Below are positions 43,469 to 53,302 of a stretch of 64,000 nt of DNA, in pieces. The notes below the pieces were generated by a model. It was not told where the DNA came from. It saw nothing but the letters and a program-made list of their open reading frames with translations, and searched no databases. The stretch is from Tetrapisispora phaffii CBS 4417 (Eukaryota; Ascomycota; Saccharomycetes; Saccharomycetales; Saccharomycetaceae). Where the stretch lies: contig NC_016527.1 in assembly GCF_000236905.1 (NCBI RefSeq), positions 558,001-622,000 of the forward strand. Direction: 5' to 3'. The position numbers were made by a program, and so were the translations under genes. Position 1 is the stretch's first letter. Each line of letters opens with the position of its first letter.

Positions 43469-44122
43469 TCATGGTCTTAGAACCTTTTCTCCGTCTTTAT
43501 GGTAGAACATTAACTTGACTGTGAAACCTTCCCCGGTGCTGTCAGGTTCACCTTTGGAATTTACTTCTCCCTTACCGATGGTATAAGTCAGATAATTCTT
43601 GAAACCGAAGTATTCGTAAACAGAAGTAGCATGGTCAGCAATTGATTCCAAAACAATAGCTGCGTTGTCTTTGTCGGCCTTTTCCTTGTATGTTTCAAAA
43701 ATTTTCTTCACTGAACCTTTCTTATGTGGACCTTTCAAGTCCCTACCGATCATGAAAAGATAATAGTATGGTACACCTTCTGGAATCACTTCCTTCTTAC
43801 GTTTGGAAATATCTGTGATGAACTCTTTGTCGAATTTGGCGTCACCAGTCAAAGTTGGTGGCAAATGTTTGCCTGGTGTACTGAAAAGTGCAACTGCATC
43901 AAAGTCGTTTACTTCAACAATATCACCACCATCCAAATCATGGTAAAGAGCAGTGTAATAATGAATAATAGCCTTGATTCTAGCTCTAGAACATTTCTCA
44001 TCTAATGAGATGTTAAAAAACTTTTTGAAAATAAAATCACTACAATGAGATGGGCTGAATGCATTGTTCAGAACATCAGCAGCTCTGTCCACATCGTCGG
44101 TTATATTCAATTGGATAGACAT
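43469..44122 (-). CDS. GNAT-like acetyltransferase of unknown substrate
   Basis: The 217-residue protein looks like a GCN5-related N-acetyltransferase. The N-terminal helix region is NITDDVDRAADVLNNAFSPS. A central strand reads YYYLFMIGRDL, in the place where the acetyl-CoA pocket begins. A long helix follows, then the typical end motif ADHATSVYEYFGFKNYLTY (A-x5-Y-x-x-x-G-F). The usual pyrophosphate loop Q/RxxGxG/A is not clear (DLKGPHKKGSVKKIFE is the nearest), so activity is uncertain. Codon use is biased, suggesting good expression. Next to RTS1, a homolog of the S. cerevisiae YDR391C/YOR012W family is possible on position, but I could not confirm this. Confidence 0.8.
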   Translation of the reverse strand: MSIQLNITDDVDRAADVLNNAFSPSHCSDFIFKKFFNISLDEKCSRARIKAIIHYYTALYHDLDGGDIVEVNDFDAVALFSTPGKHLPPTLTGDAKFDKEFITDISKRKKEVIPEGVPYYYLFMIGRDLKGPHKKGSVKKIFETYKEKADKDNAAIVLESIADHATSVYEYFGFKNYLTYTIGKGEVNSKGEPDSTGEGFTVKLMFYHKDGEKVLRP

Positions 44123-44499
44123 CTTTTTAAAATTAATAATAGCAGTTTGGATTACCTTTATGGCGGATGGCTTTGTATATTATAATGTACAATTAAAATT
44201 ACAAATTACCTTTGTATAAACTTAAGTATATGTAATTCAATTAAAGTAAATTATCCTTTTTCAAAAAAGTGTGTTGCAAATAAATGATTACTTTAGCAAA
44301 GTTTAACTTCAGCAGTTCTTAAAGGCTGTGTGGATTACTGTTAAAGCACCATTTCCGAAATAAAATATAAAATAAATTTATTGTCAATAATTGACTCTAT
44401 GTATATATTTATATGTTCTTGAAATTTGATTAAGTTTATATTTAGTCTATATTAACACTATTTAAACTACGATGGTTTTTCTCTCAACTCTATAGAAAT
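44123..44499. other. Intergenic, GNAT-like gene promoter and SIL1 3' end
   Basis: This is AT-rich DNA. A near match to the ARS consensus (10/11, TTTATATTTA at about 44437-44446) is present but weak. No gene was seen. Confidence 0.55.
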
Positions 44500-46137
44500 C
44501 TATAATTCATCATGTTTTAAATTGTGGGCTAATTCGTTGCCGAATATTAAATGTCTGCTTGATACTAATAACGAGTCGAAGTAATCTTGGTCACTATCTT
44601 TTTCTTCAGATTTTTCTTTATTTGGCTTTCTCAATTCAGTCTCCTTAGCCAACCAATTTAGAAAACTGTTGTCAACTTTGATGTCATTTTTGAAGTGTGA
44701 TTTAATTTGGTACAAACCATTAAAGAATTTACGAATATGCATTTCATCATTATTTTTATCTTGAATCGAGGTAGCTAACTCGTCAGTCCATTTTTGTACA
44801 TCTTGAACGACTTGTTCATTTCTTTTCTTGATCGATGGTTCATCTCCACTTTCAATTGTGATGACTTCAATGTGTTTGCTAAAGAATCTGGATACTAGTT
44901 CTAACACTTTAGTCTTGATTTTTGGATCATCTAGTGATTCATAAATAACAGTCAAGGATTCTAAATCGGTGGTATTCATGTCATATATTGGCATGCTGGA
45001 AAGAATCTCATCCAAAATCGAGATATATCTTTTAATTAAAGTTTTGTATAGATTTAATACATCAATCGATTTATCTTGTAAAGTGCTTAACCATTGGAAT
45101 AATTCAGATGGGAACTCTTTATGATTAACACATATGAATTCCAAAACTGGTGGATTGTTTCTTAGACAACCAGTAATGGCTCTGGTACTTAATTCTCTCA
45201 AAGATACTGGTAATTTGTCTGATAAACTGATGGACTTTAACAATTCAAATTCATGGGTGATAATTTTCATACCATGTTTATAATCGTGCGTAAATTCCAT
45301 CAGTTCCTCCAATTTAGCTTCAATCTCTTTAATTTCGGAATTTGTTAATCTGGCTTTTTTGTTGTAGATATCCCTGATAACTTTGAATTCCTTTGTAAAT
45401 TCATAGTTGTCGGTGGCATCATTAGGCTGGATATTGGTATCTTTAATTGCAGTATCAGTATCTTTAGCGAGGGCTTGGGTAGACTTAGTTGAAACAGCCA
45501 TAGATTTAGCCGAGATGTCTGCATCTTCAGCTACTACATCTGAGTCATTGACAGCAAGATCTGTATCCCTTGAGATTGCTAATTCATTTTTTTTGTTCTC
45601 TTTCAATGCTGAGGCAGTTTCTTTAGATTTTTCCTTTTGTGATTTTGTTATGCTGGCTGATGAACCTAGACTTTTCTGGGAGCTTGTGGAACTTTCGGCG
45701 GTGTCCATTTTAGTTTCAGATGTAATAGAACTTACTGAGGTTGAAATTTTCTCAACTGCGGATGTTGCAGTTTCTTCGTTTGCCAGCTGTTCTTCTTTCT
45801 TCTCTTTCTCTCTCTGTTCTTGCTTTACAGGTTTTACGCCTGCAGGCAATAGCCTTGCCTCTTTCAACTTGGTGTCAAAATTAATCCTAATATCCAATCC
45901 ACCAGGTAATCTCTGTAAAGGTTTGACAACTCTCCATTCATCGTCAGCTTCAAAAACTTTTGGATAACAAGTTCTGTCGTTACAAATCAAAGAGTCCCCG
46001 ACATATAAGCCCTCTGTTTCGGTAGCTTTGTCGACGTCTACAGTGTTCTTTGGTTCTGGCGATAGCACCTGTTGTGCATTAGACAGTGGAACAAGCCCAA
46101 GTAATAAGGTACTTAATATAATCTTTCTCTTGACCAT
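44500..46137 (-). CDS. SIL1: Sil1, nucleotide-exchange factor for ER Kar2/BiP
   Basis: Sil1 releases ADP from the ER Hsp70 Kar2 during translocation and folding. The product has 545 residues. A signal peptide covers about 1-21 (IILSTLLLGLVPLSNAQ). A conserved N-terminal domain contains DSLICNDRTCYPKVFE and RLPGGLDIRINFDTKLKEARL. The Armadillo-like domain spans about 245-510, with THDYKHGMKIITHEFELLKS and LRELSTRAITGCLRNNPP. The C terminus is KHDEL, giving the HDEL-type ER retrieval signal. Compared with S. cerevisiae Sil1 (421 residues), a Ser/Thr/Lys-rich insert of about 120 residues lies between the two conserved parts (about 110-235), with a repeated D-T/S-A-x-K-D-T flavour. It matches YOL031C. 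Confidence 0.95.
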   Translation of the reverse strand: MVKRKIILSTLLLGLVPLSNAQQVLSPEPKNTVDVDKATETEGLYVGDSLICNDRTCYPKVFEADDEWRVVKPLQRLPGGLDIRINFDTKLKEARLLPAGVKPVKQEQREKEKKEEQLANEETATSAVEKISTSVSSITSETKMDTAESSTSSQKSLGSSASITKSQKEKSKETASALKENKKNELAISRDTDLAVNDSDVVAEDADISAKSMAVSTKSTQALAKDTDTAIKDTNIQPNDATDNYEFTKEFKVIRDIYNKKARLTNSEIKEIEAKLEELMEFTHDYKHGMKIITHEFELLKSISLSDKLPVSLRELSTRAITGCLRNNPPVLEFICVNHKEFPSELFQWLSTLQDKSIDVLNLYKTLIKRYISILDEILSSMPIYDMNTTDLESLTVIYESLDDPKIKTKVLELVSRFFSKHIEVITIESGDEPSIKKRNEQVVQDVQKWTDELATSIQDKNNDEMHIRKFFNGLYQIKSHFKNDIKVDNSFLNWLAKETELRKPNKEKSEEKDSDQDYFDSLLVSSRHLIFGNELAHNLKHDEL

Positions 46138-47076
46138 TCTAATGTGTGTTTTTTCTATGGCAGAAGGGACGAATTTCTATCGATATAAGCTAAAAGTTAT
46201 TCAATGACGTACTACACGCTGATAAATACCTCGAGAGTAGGTGTTGTTAACTATCGCGTCCTCCTCCTTAGAGTGATATTGCAAATGTTATTTTAAACAA
46301 GATTAAAAGAGCTCCTTATATACCAACAGGAGTACTATATCGGCGTTCGATCTGTCGACCACAACGATTGACAGAGCTGTCAAAAATGACTTAGGTGACT
46401 TGTAAAAAGCATCAAAAGTTTTCTAAAAAAGTCTATATTGAAGTCCTCGAGCAGATGAAAGAATTTATTACTGTAAAGTCCCGAAACGCGAGAGCGGTAT
46501 GCAGTGTATCGTAGTGTGAATGCCTATGTCCATAGTTACAAATGTCCTGATATGAACTGCTGATATGACAAGAATGAGGCATGGAGCCATGTTTGAGTAA
46601 TGGCTTTGGCTCTGCTGTGTCTATGGCGTGATGTTATGTTATGATGTGTGCTACGATCTGATTGAGGGTCAATTGACATACCAATTGATGATTGCATAAG
46701 AGCACACATTATCACGATCAATGATGACATGACGTGTTGTCTCGAACTACATTCCTTGATAACAGTTATCTACAAAGTCATATTTACTTATGTAAACGGT
46801 TTGGTATTATAATTTTTTCATTATAACTATATATACATAGATTATAACATATATATAAAATTATTATTTTATTATCAGTGAATTTGTTGTATATTGATTG
46901 CTAATTGCAATCTCAACATGACAATATGAGATATGGGTGATATGGGAAATATATTAAATGTTTGTTAAAAAAATGGTGAGAAACTTCCAAAGAAACATGG
47001 GGTGTCTTTTTCGACCTTCTGTAACTTCTCGAAGAGATTTCCTTGATTGTAGTTAATAAAATTTAAATTAAACTTC
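46138..47076. other. SIL1 promoter and RPP2A 3' flank
   Basis: About 940 bp. The UPRE-like site near SIL1 is listed separately. The rest is AT-rich and without a convincing gene. A single ATGATGA (about 46720-46726) recalls a snoRNA C box, but I found no matching D box. Confidence 0.5.
46215..46221 (-). promoter_or_regulatory. SIL1: UPRE-core (Hac1) site upstream of SIL1
   Basis: The minus strand reads CAGCGTG, the core of the S. cerevisiae unfolded-protein-response element, followed within a few bases by TACGTCA, which recalls the second Hac1 motif. It lies about 80 bp before the SIL1 start. SIL1 is UPR-induced in S. cerevisiae, so the site is in a sensible place. Binding itself is inferred. 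Confidence 0.5.
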
Positions 47077-47397
47077 TTAATCGAATAAACCGAAACCCAT
47101 TTCATCATCGGATTCTTCAGCTTCTTCTTCAGCTTCTTCTTCGGCAGCAGCAGCAGAAGAACCAGAAGCAGCAGCACCGTTACCAGAAGCTGGACCAGCA
47201 GCTGGAACAGAGGCCATCTTTTCTTGGCCTTCGGCAATCAATTCTTCGATGGACTTACCTTCTAAAGAGGAGATTAAAGAAGAAACTTTGTCATCTTCAA
47301 CTTCAATACCGACAGAAGATAAGACTTCTTTGACTTTGTCAGCAGATGGAGCGGCGCCAGCAGCGTTTAATAATAAGTAGGCAGCTAAATACTTCAT
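47077..47397 (-). CDS. RPP2A: Ribosomal stalk protein P2-alpha
   Basis: P2 proteins form the flexible lateral stalk of the 60S subunit with P0 and P1 and recruit translation factors. The product has 106 residues, the same as S. cerevisiae Rpp2A. It starts [14 protein letters not shown], the P2 dimerisation helix, followed by an Ala/Gly hinge and an acidic tail ending [12 protein letters not shown], the universal stalk end that binds GTPases. The residue composition [11 protein letters not shown] in the tail is usual. Codon use is extremely biased. It is divergent from RPS15; in S. cerevisiae RPP2A and RPS15 are YOL039W and YOL040C. Confidence 0.97.
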   Translation of the reverse strand: MKYLAAYLLLNAAGAAPSADKVKEVLSSVGIEVEDDKVSSLISSLEGKSIEELIAEGQEKMASVPAAGPASGNGAAASGSSAAAAEEEAEEEAEESDDEMGFGLFD

Positions 47398-48670
47398 TTC
47401 TTGATTATATAGGTCTGGTTTGATGGGGGTTCCAATTATACAACAGCAAAAACCACCTTCAAAATGAACAATTTACTGTCTGCTTATATACATTAAAAGT
47501 TAAATATATGAGATGAAATCGATCTCAAAACAGAGTAGTCTCTACACGACACTGTAAATTTCAAACAATGTAGTTAAAACAACTTGCAATAAACACATTT
47601 ACAATATTAGAAAGATGGACAGAGAGACAGCAACTGAATATGAGAAACACACTACTAATTCAATCAATCAATCGATATACCAATAAACTATCTTAATCTC
47701 TCGACCTCCTCCACCTGCTCATCTCATGTTATCACATAAAGTAACAAACGTCTTGAAAAGTTTCGCTCATTGCATTAACCGTTGCCTCGCTGGGGATGGA
47801 CCTTTTCGAGTGACTGCTTGCTGGAAATGAATGGGTTTACGGCTGGAAAGTGATGCTTTTCGCGCGGTGTGTGGGTGCAGTTTCGTTTTTTGCCGTTCGT
47901 TTCTGCGTGAAAAAGTAAAAATCCTGTGGTTTTTGGGACAAGAGGTGCACAGTCGGCACCCGCGCATGCGCCGTCGACCAACACGCCACACCCTGCTTGT
48001 TGGGCCGCGTGGTGCTGGCTCCAGCACCACGCGGCCCAGCTCCAGACAGAGGTCTTCGATGCCTCCGTCTTTCCAGCCCGCCCGGGCTCCTTTGAAATGC
48101 GCTTGGCTCTCATTGTTCACGCCCAATCACTAGCCACCTGCCCACCAGCGATGAGATGAACATTGTTGCTTTCAAGATGTTTTAATTACTGTTACCTATG
48201 CAATGGTCTGCACCTTCTGCCCTCTTGTTGAACCATAATTGCAAACAGGCCATGGCAAAATTTCTACAAAGTCGGAACATGGGGTATATACTGCAAAGTT
48301 GAAACTTCTCATCATTGTAATTCAGCTTGCCATCAGTAGAATCTAACCGTCGGATTGCAAGTGTTATTATATGAACTGGGACGTTCGATGATCTTTCTCT
48401 CCTGCTAAGTCTCAATTTCTTGAACTATGTGAAACTCTTGTTGATAATTTTACTTATCTTGTAATTTTACAATTCTCTTTTTTACAGTACAGAGAGAGGT
48501 ATCTTTTGTATTCGATAGTTTTAAAAAACATTGGATTATATTTGAAGTGTAATATTGTTATAGCATTTAAAACATTGTTGTATTTAAAGCTTGTTTTGTG
48601 ATATTCGTCTTTTGGCTTTTCACTTGTTTATAAGAACCAACCAGTCCATCTCAGATAATAGCAATTCATC
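47398..48670. other. Divergent region between RPP2A and RPS15
   Basis: At 1.27 kb this is long for two ribosomal-protein promoters. About 47760-48150 is a GC-rich island containing the 38-nt hairpin listed separately. Open frames inside that island on both strands follow the GC content and its inverted repeat and were rejected. A pyrimidine-rich stretch precedes RPS15, as usual for ribosomal-protein genes. I found no clear Rap1 site. Confidence 0.5.
48001..48038. repeat. GC-rich hairpin, perfect 18-bp arms with 2-nt loop
   Basis: The 18 bases at 48001-48018 are the exact reverse complement of 48021-48038, with CT between. Two further flanking positions could pair (one wobble, one Watson-Crick). 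It contains GCCGCGTGG and CCAGCACC type sequence. It lies in a GC-rich island roughly midway between the RPP2A and RPS15 starts. Confidence 0.85.
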
Positions 48671-49102
48671 ATGTCCACTGCTGCTACCAATGCTAAGAAA
48701 AGAACTTTCAAGACCTACTCCTACAAAGGTGTTGATTTAGAAAAGATGTTGGAAATGCCAACTGAAGAATTCATCAAATTGGCTCCAGCTAGAGTTAGAA
48801 GAAGATACGCTAGAGGTTTATCTACCAAGCCAGCCGGTTTAATGAAGAAGTTGAGAGCTGCTAAATTAGCTGCTGTCGAAAACGAAAAGCCTCCTGTTGT
48901 TAGAACCCACTTAAGAAACATGATCATTGTTCCAGAAATGATTGGTTCCGTCGTTGGTGTTTACAACGGTAAGGTTTTCAACCAAGTTGAAATCAGACCA
49001 GAAATGGTTGGTCACTACTTAGGTGAATTCTCCATCACCTACACTCCAGTTAGACACGGTAGAGCTGGTGCCACCACCTCTCGTTTCATCCCATTGAAAT
49101 AA
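48671..49102 (+). CDS. RPS15: Ribosomal protein S15 (uS19)
   Basis: This small-subunit protein near the 40S head is needed for nuclear export of pre-40S particles and contacts the A-site region. The product has 143 residues (S. cerevisiae 142). The N terminus ([20 protein letters not shown]) differs slightly in length. The uS19 core is intact, with [33 protein letters not shown] and the C-terminal [19 protein letters not shown] segment that reaches toward the decoding centre. Codon use is strongly biased. No intron is seen. Confidence 0.98.
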   Translation: MSTAATNAKKRTFKTYSYKGVDLEKMLEMPTEEFIKLAPARVRRRYARGLSTKPAGLMKKLRAAKLAAVENEKPPVVRTHLRNMIIVPEMIGSVVGVYNGKVFNQVEIRPEMVGHYLGEFSITYTPVRHGRAGATTSRFIPLK

Positions 49103-49961
49103 GCATAATACATTAATAATCTAATATATTAATACAAGAGGAATATCTTTACAAAGAAACTATAAAAACAATAATAACTAACCATTATTGGTGGTAGGTT
49201 TATTCAAATGATACTTGCTATTTTAATATTATAGGAACTATTACAGATAAATCATCCAATTTTCACAATATATTTGTATGGTGTTACCTCTTTTTTTTAT
49301 AATATACTATACTCTGTACTCTGTTTATCTCATTTTAACAAGAAATAAAAAATTCAAATTTATTACCAAATATTTAAGCAACTTAGATATTGATAGATCG
49401 TGTCTTTAAAACAGTAGATCATAGCCCTCTCCAGTCACGTATGTAAATAGCATATAAAGTGACAGTATATAAAGTGACAGCAAATAATCGATTTTCTCAT
49501 TGACAACTACAAAATGAATTGTTGCAACTCTAAGTTTGTTTAATTGATTCTTTTCTTCACTTCTGGCCGTTACCCAAGGCTCCTCTTGAAAAATATCCAT
49601 TAAAGATAAAAGCAAAGTAAGATATCAGTAAGTTTATATACTTGATATGCTCTATTTGATGCATCTAACCTTCTTATCCCATAGCTAAAGGCCTTTCCGC
49701 ATAGTAACAACTTATCTGTTTGTACGAAGCCTTTGAAAAATTTTAATAAAGCTTATCTCATCTCATCTCATCTTATGTCTCATCGCATTTTAGCATATGG
49801 TAAATATTTATTGGCACTAGGATACTTTAGTAAAGGAGATGATATATCTTGAAACTAGATTGGGCATATAAGTATATAGACTTACTTGTGTTTATATATG
49901 GTTGGAAATATCACTCAATTTTGATTGCGCATTTGGTGGGATACGGTAAGGTCAATATATA
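49103..49961. other. RPS15 3' flank and NOP12 promoter
   Basis: About 860 bp. RRPE and PAC elements are listed separately. A short ATCTC tandem run (49756-49772) lies next to the PAC site. No gene was seen. Confidence 0.6.
49734..49786 (+). promoter_or_regulatory. NOP12: RRPE and PAC elements of NOP12
   Basis: TGAAAAATTTT at 49734-49744 matches RRPE (Stb3 site). CTCATCGC at 49779-49786 is the reverse complement of the PAC core GCGATGAG (Dot6/Tod6 site). They are 35 bp apart and about 175-230 bp before the NOP12 start. This pair marks ribosome-biogenesis genes in S. cerevisiae, in agreement with the product. Confidence 0.75.
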
Positions 49962-51338
49962 ATGTCATCTATTAATAAATTATTTGGTGCTGTTGATTCA
50001 GCCAGGGTTGAATCAAGTGTTGATAAACTATTCAGTAGTTCAACTGGTCCAATTGATGAAACTCTACCTAAGTTAAAGGCTAGAACTGTGTTACCATCTA
50101 ACAAGAGAACTAAATCTAATAAATCTGACAAAACCAAAGATGAGGAAGATGAGGAAGAAGAAAATAAAGAGGATGAAAGTAAGGCTGAACCACTAAAGAA
50201 GAAGCAAAAGAAAGTTGCTAACAGTGAAGACGATGATGATTTGGAATCTAAGTATTATGCAAAACTGATCAAAGAAGACGATACTGAAGATAAGAGAAAT
50301 AAATCAGATTTGTCAGATAAGGAAGATGATGCTCCTAAGGAGAAAACTGCTGCTGCTGCTAAGATCCTTGATTTGAAAGAAGAGGAATTAGAAAAAGCTA
50401 GAAAAACTATTTTCATTGGTAATGTTCCAAATACTGTCATTGGTAATAAAAATATTTATAAGGAATTCAAGAAATTATTTAGTACAAATCCAAAGAAGGA
50501 TGAAGAGGCTAAAGAAGAAGAAGAAAAGACAGATGAGAAAAAAGTCAACAAATTTGAAATTGAAAGTATAAGATTCAGATCTATCTCATTCGAAGAAATG
50601 CTGCCAAGGAAAATTGCTTATGTTAAACAAAAATTACATAAAACCAGAGATTCTGTCAACGCATATATCATCTATAAGAACAAGAAAGTTATAAAAACCA
50701 TCACCAAGAATTTAAACGGTTACATATTTCACGATCACCATTTAAGAGTTGATTCCGTTTCCCACCCAACTGCACATGATAATAAAAGATCTCTATTTGT
50801 AGGAAATCTAGATTTCGAAGAAGCTGAAGAAACTTTGTGGAGACATTTTGCTAAGGCAGGTGAAATTGAATACGTACGTGTCGTTAGAGACTCCAAGACA
50901 AATGTGGGTAAAGGTTTTGCATATGTTCAATTTAAAGATTTCCAAAGTGTCAACAAAGCATTATTACTAGATGGCAAGCCAATGATAAATAAAAATAAAC
51001 CAGATAAGAAGGCAAGAAAATTACGTATCACAAGATGTAAAAACATGCATAAGGTTGCAGCTAGTGCCATTAATGGTAAAATTACTAAAAAATTAAATGA
51101 AAATCAAAAGACTAAGTTCGGCAGAGCAAAGAAAATTTTAGGTAAAGCTGATAGAGCCACTGTAGGTACAGAATTAACTATTGAAGGTGCCAGAGCCACT
51201 AAAGGTCAAGGTGTATCTTTAAGAAGAAAGAAACAAAGGTCCGTTTCAGGTAGAGTCACGAAACGTTCTCAAGCATTTAAAAAGGCACAATCTGAAGAAG
51301 ATGCCCACCCTAAAGCAAGTAAGAAAATAGAGAATTAA
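49962..51338 (+). CDS. NOP12: Nop12, nucleolar RRM protein in pre-rRNA processing
   Basis: Nop12 is a nucleolar RNA-binding protein needed for 25S rRNA maturation and 5.8S folding. The product has 458 residues (S. cerevisiae 459). The N terminus is acidic and Lys-rich (to about residue 145). RRM1 begins [12 protein letters not shown] near residue 149 and is split by an acidic Lys/Glu insert. RRM2 has RNP2 SLFVGNLDF near 277 and RNP1 KGFAYVQF near 317. The C terminus is basic. Its neighbour RPS15 matches YOL040C/YOL041C, and both have the same strand. Confidence 0.96.
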   Translation: MSSINKLFGAVDSARVESSVDKLFSSSTGPIDETLPKLKARTVLPSNKRTKSNKSDKTKDEEDEEEENKEDESKAEPLKKKQKKVANSEDDDDLESKYYAKLIKEDDTEDKRNKSDLSDKEDDAPKEKTAAAAKILDLKEEELEKARKTIFIGNVPNTVIGNKNIYKEFKKLFSTNPKKDEEAKEEEEKTDEKKVNKFEIESIRFRSISFEEMLPRKIAYVKQKLHKTRDSVNAYIIYKNKKVIKTITKNLNGYIFHDHHLRVDSVSHPTAHDNKRSLFVGNLDFEEAEETLWRHFAKAGEIEYVRVVRDSKTNVGKGFAYVQFKDFQSVNKALLLDGKPMINKNKPDKKARKLRITRCKNMHKVAASAINGKITKKLNENQKTKFGRAKKILGKADRATVGTELTIEGARATKGQGVSLRRKKQRSVSGRVTKRSQAFKKAQSEEDAHPKASKKIEN

Positions 51339-51731
51339 AAACAAAGCATTATCGCCAACTTTCAGTAGTTTCCCTCTTTCCAGCGCTCTTAATAGCCGCA
51401 ATTTAATTACATATATACATAGTATTAGTAACATTAATTATATTAGACCTATATTACAAATAGAAAACTTAAAATACTTATAAATTGAATTTTAAAACAA
51501 TGATGGCATGGGGTGTATTACTTTAGAACCTGGTATCATTGCAATCCTACTACCTTATAAGTAGGTTTTCAGTCTTCGTATTTGAAAAATCTTGATTATT
51601 ATTAGCATTAGTAAAGTCATTCATTAGGAACTTGAAAATTAAACAAATATAAAAAACGTTCAGATATTTCAATATTAATTTTTAGGTAAATGAAAAATAG
51701 TCAACTATTTGGGATCTACTCTTAACTTTTA
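51339..51731. other. Intergenic, NOP12 to NTG1
   Basis: AT-rich DNA holds the NOP12 terminator and the NTG1 promoter. A GTAGG repeat motif around 51540-51570 was noted without meaning. NGL1, which lies beside NOP12 in S. cerevisiae, is absent. Confidence 0.55.
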
Positions 51732-53099
51732 ATGAGAATATTATTAGACAAATATAACAAGTCAATTTACACTTTCATTAATAAATCAATCGTAATGAGG
51801 AACACACGCAAACGTTTGAGAAGTGATTATGATCTAGTTTCACCGATCAAGGATGAACCTAAAATTAAATCGAAATACTTTAAAAAAGAAGAAGATGGGT
51901 TGATAGTTACACTAGATAATGACAAAATAGAGGTTCCATATGAGGATAAAGTCGATATTGAGTGGGTTAAAACTTTGAAGAATGGGGAATATTTCAAGTA
52001 TTTAGATGACAAAACTGGAGAAAAACCTCATCAATGGAGGCAACCCTTAGATCTTTCTATTTTTAAGAATACTCCAAAGCATCTGCTGCCTGATAATTTT
52101 ATTTCAACGTATTCGAAGATCCGGCTAATCAGATCTATGATTAGAACTCCAGTCGATACAATGGGATGTGCCACATTGCCACTGACTGTCGGTGTTAAAG
52201 TTGGTATTAAAAAGTCTCAAATCATTCCTAAAAATTATAGATTACAAACTTTACTTGGTGTCATGTTATCTGCTCAGACTAAAGATGAAGTCACAGCACA
52301 AGCAATACATAACATTATGGAATATTGCATAGACGAGTTGAAATCGGAGGAGGGTTTGAATTTGGATTCATTATTGGAAATAGATAATAAAACTTTGGAT
52401 GATATGATTTATTCTGTTGGGTTCCATAATAGAAAAACTAAGTTTATAAAAGAAACTGCTAAATTACTTAAAGAAAAGTATAATTCTGATATACCTTCTA
52501 ATATAAAAGATTTATTAGCTCTACCTGGTGTGGGACCTAAAATGGGATATTTAGTAATGCAAAAAGCATGGGGCAAAATTGATGGTATTTGTGTGGATGT
52601 TCATGTACATAGATTTGCTAAATTATTCAAATGGGTAGATCCTAAAAAGTGTACAACTCCAGAACATACAAGAAAAGCACTGGAAAAATGGTTACCTCAT
52701 GAGCTTTGGTATGAGATAAATTCCGTTTTAGTGGGATTTGGACAAGTAATATCAGAACCAAGTTTTAAGAGATTCAGATTGAATAGTAACAAAATGATTA
52801 ATTCTAAGATCAGCAAAAATGAAGAAGATACTCAAATAACAGGGCTAGAAGATTGGAGCTTAGAATTCACAAAAAGTAGAGGTGATTGTTCAGAATGGTT
52901 GAATTATGTTAATAATATAAATATCAAAGAAAATATTATCAAAAACGAAGATGGCTTGGAAAATATTTTGAAGACAGAGTATGCTACCTCCATTGTAGAG
53001 AAAAACGATGTATTTCAACTTAAGAGTGAATCTGAAACTTATAAAATTGAGGAACCTATTTTGAAGAAAGAAACTATTAAAGTCAAAATAGAAAACTAA
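51732..53099 (+). CDS. NTG1: Endonuclease III-like DNA glycosylase/AP lyase
   Basis: Ntg1 and Ntg2 remove oxidised pyrimidines and cleave at abasic sites in base-excision repair. The product has 455 residues. The HhH motif LPGVGPKMGYLVMQKAWGK carries the catalytic Lys, and VDVHVHRFAK carries the catalytic Asp. The Fe-S cluster Cys set found after GFGQ in Ntg2 is absent, so this is the Ntg1 type. Residues 1-21 (MRILLDKYNKSIYTFINKSI) are basic and amphipathic, like a mitochondrial presequence. The next ATG at 51795 starts MRNTRKRLRSD, a nuclear-signal-like start. Two starts could therefore give mitochondrial and nuclear forms. The C terminus IKVKIEN, with LKTEYA earlier, offers SUMO-type psi-K-x-E sites, as in S. 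cerevisiae Ntg1. Confidence 0.94.
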   Translation: MRILLDKYNKSIYTFINKSIVMRNTRKRLRSDYDLVSPIKDEPKIKSKYFKKEEDGLIVTLDNDKIEVPYEDKVDIEWVKTLKNGEYFKYLDDKTGEKPHQWRQPLDLSIFKNTPKHLLPDNFISTYSKIRLIRSMIRTPVDTMGCATLPLTVGVKVGIKKSQIIPKNYRLQTLLGVMLSAQTKDEVTAQAIHNIMEYCIDELKSEEGLNLDSLLEIDNKTLDDMIYSVGFHNRKTKFIKETAKLLKEKYNSDIPSNIKDLLALPGVGPKMGYLVMQKAWGKIDGICVDVHVHRFAKLFKWVDPKKCTTPEHTRKALEKWLPHELWYEINSVLVGFGQVISEPSFKRFRLNSNKMINSKISKNEEDTQITGLEDWSLEFTKSRGDCSEWLNYVNNINIKENIIKNEDGLENILKTEYATSIVEKNDVFQLKSESETYKIEEPILKKETIKVKIEN

Positions 53100-53302
53100 T
53101 TTTTCCCTAAATAATTTATGACCAATTGGTGCAAATCGTATTTATATATGTATGCATAGTTGGGTGTCTTTTCAGTTATCAATTATAGATTAAAATTTAA
53201 ATAACTAGAATTAAAAATTATATGACATTAATAAAGTTATGCTTCGTAAAATAAAGTATATATTACTGAAAAATTAACCATGAGTTTAATGAATGGATTG
53301 GA

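Noticed and set aside
47767..48159. Several overlapping open frames of 77-119 codons on both strands
   Set aside because: They arise from the GC-rich island and its inverted repeat, where stop codons are rare. They overlap one another and none resembles a protein.
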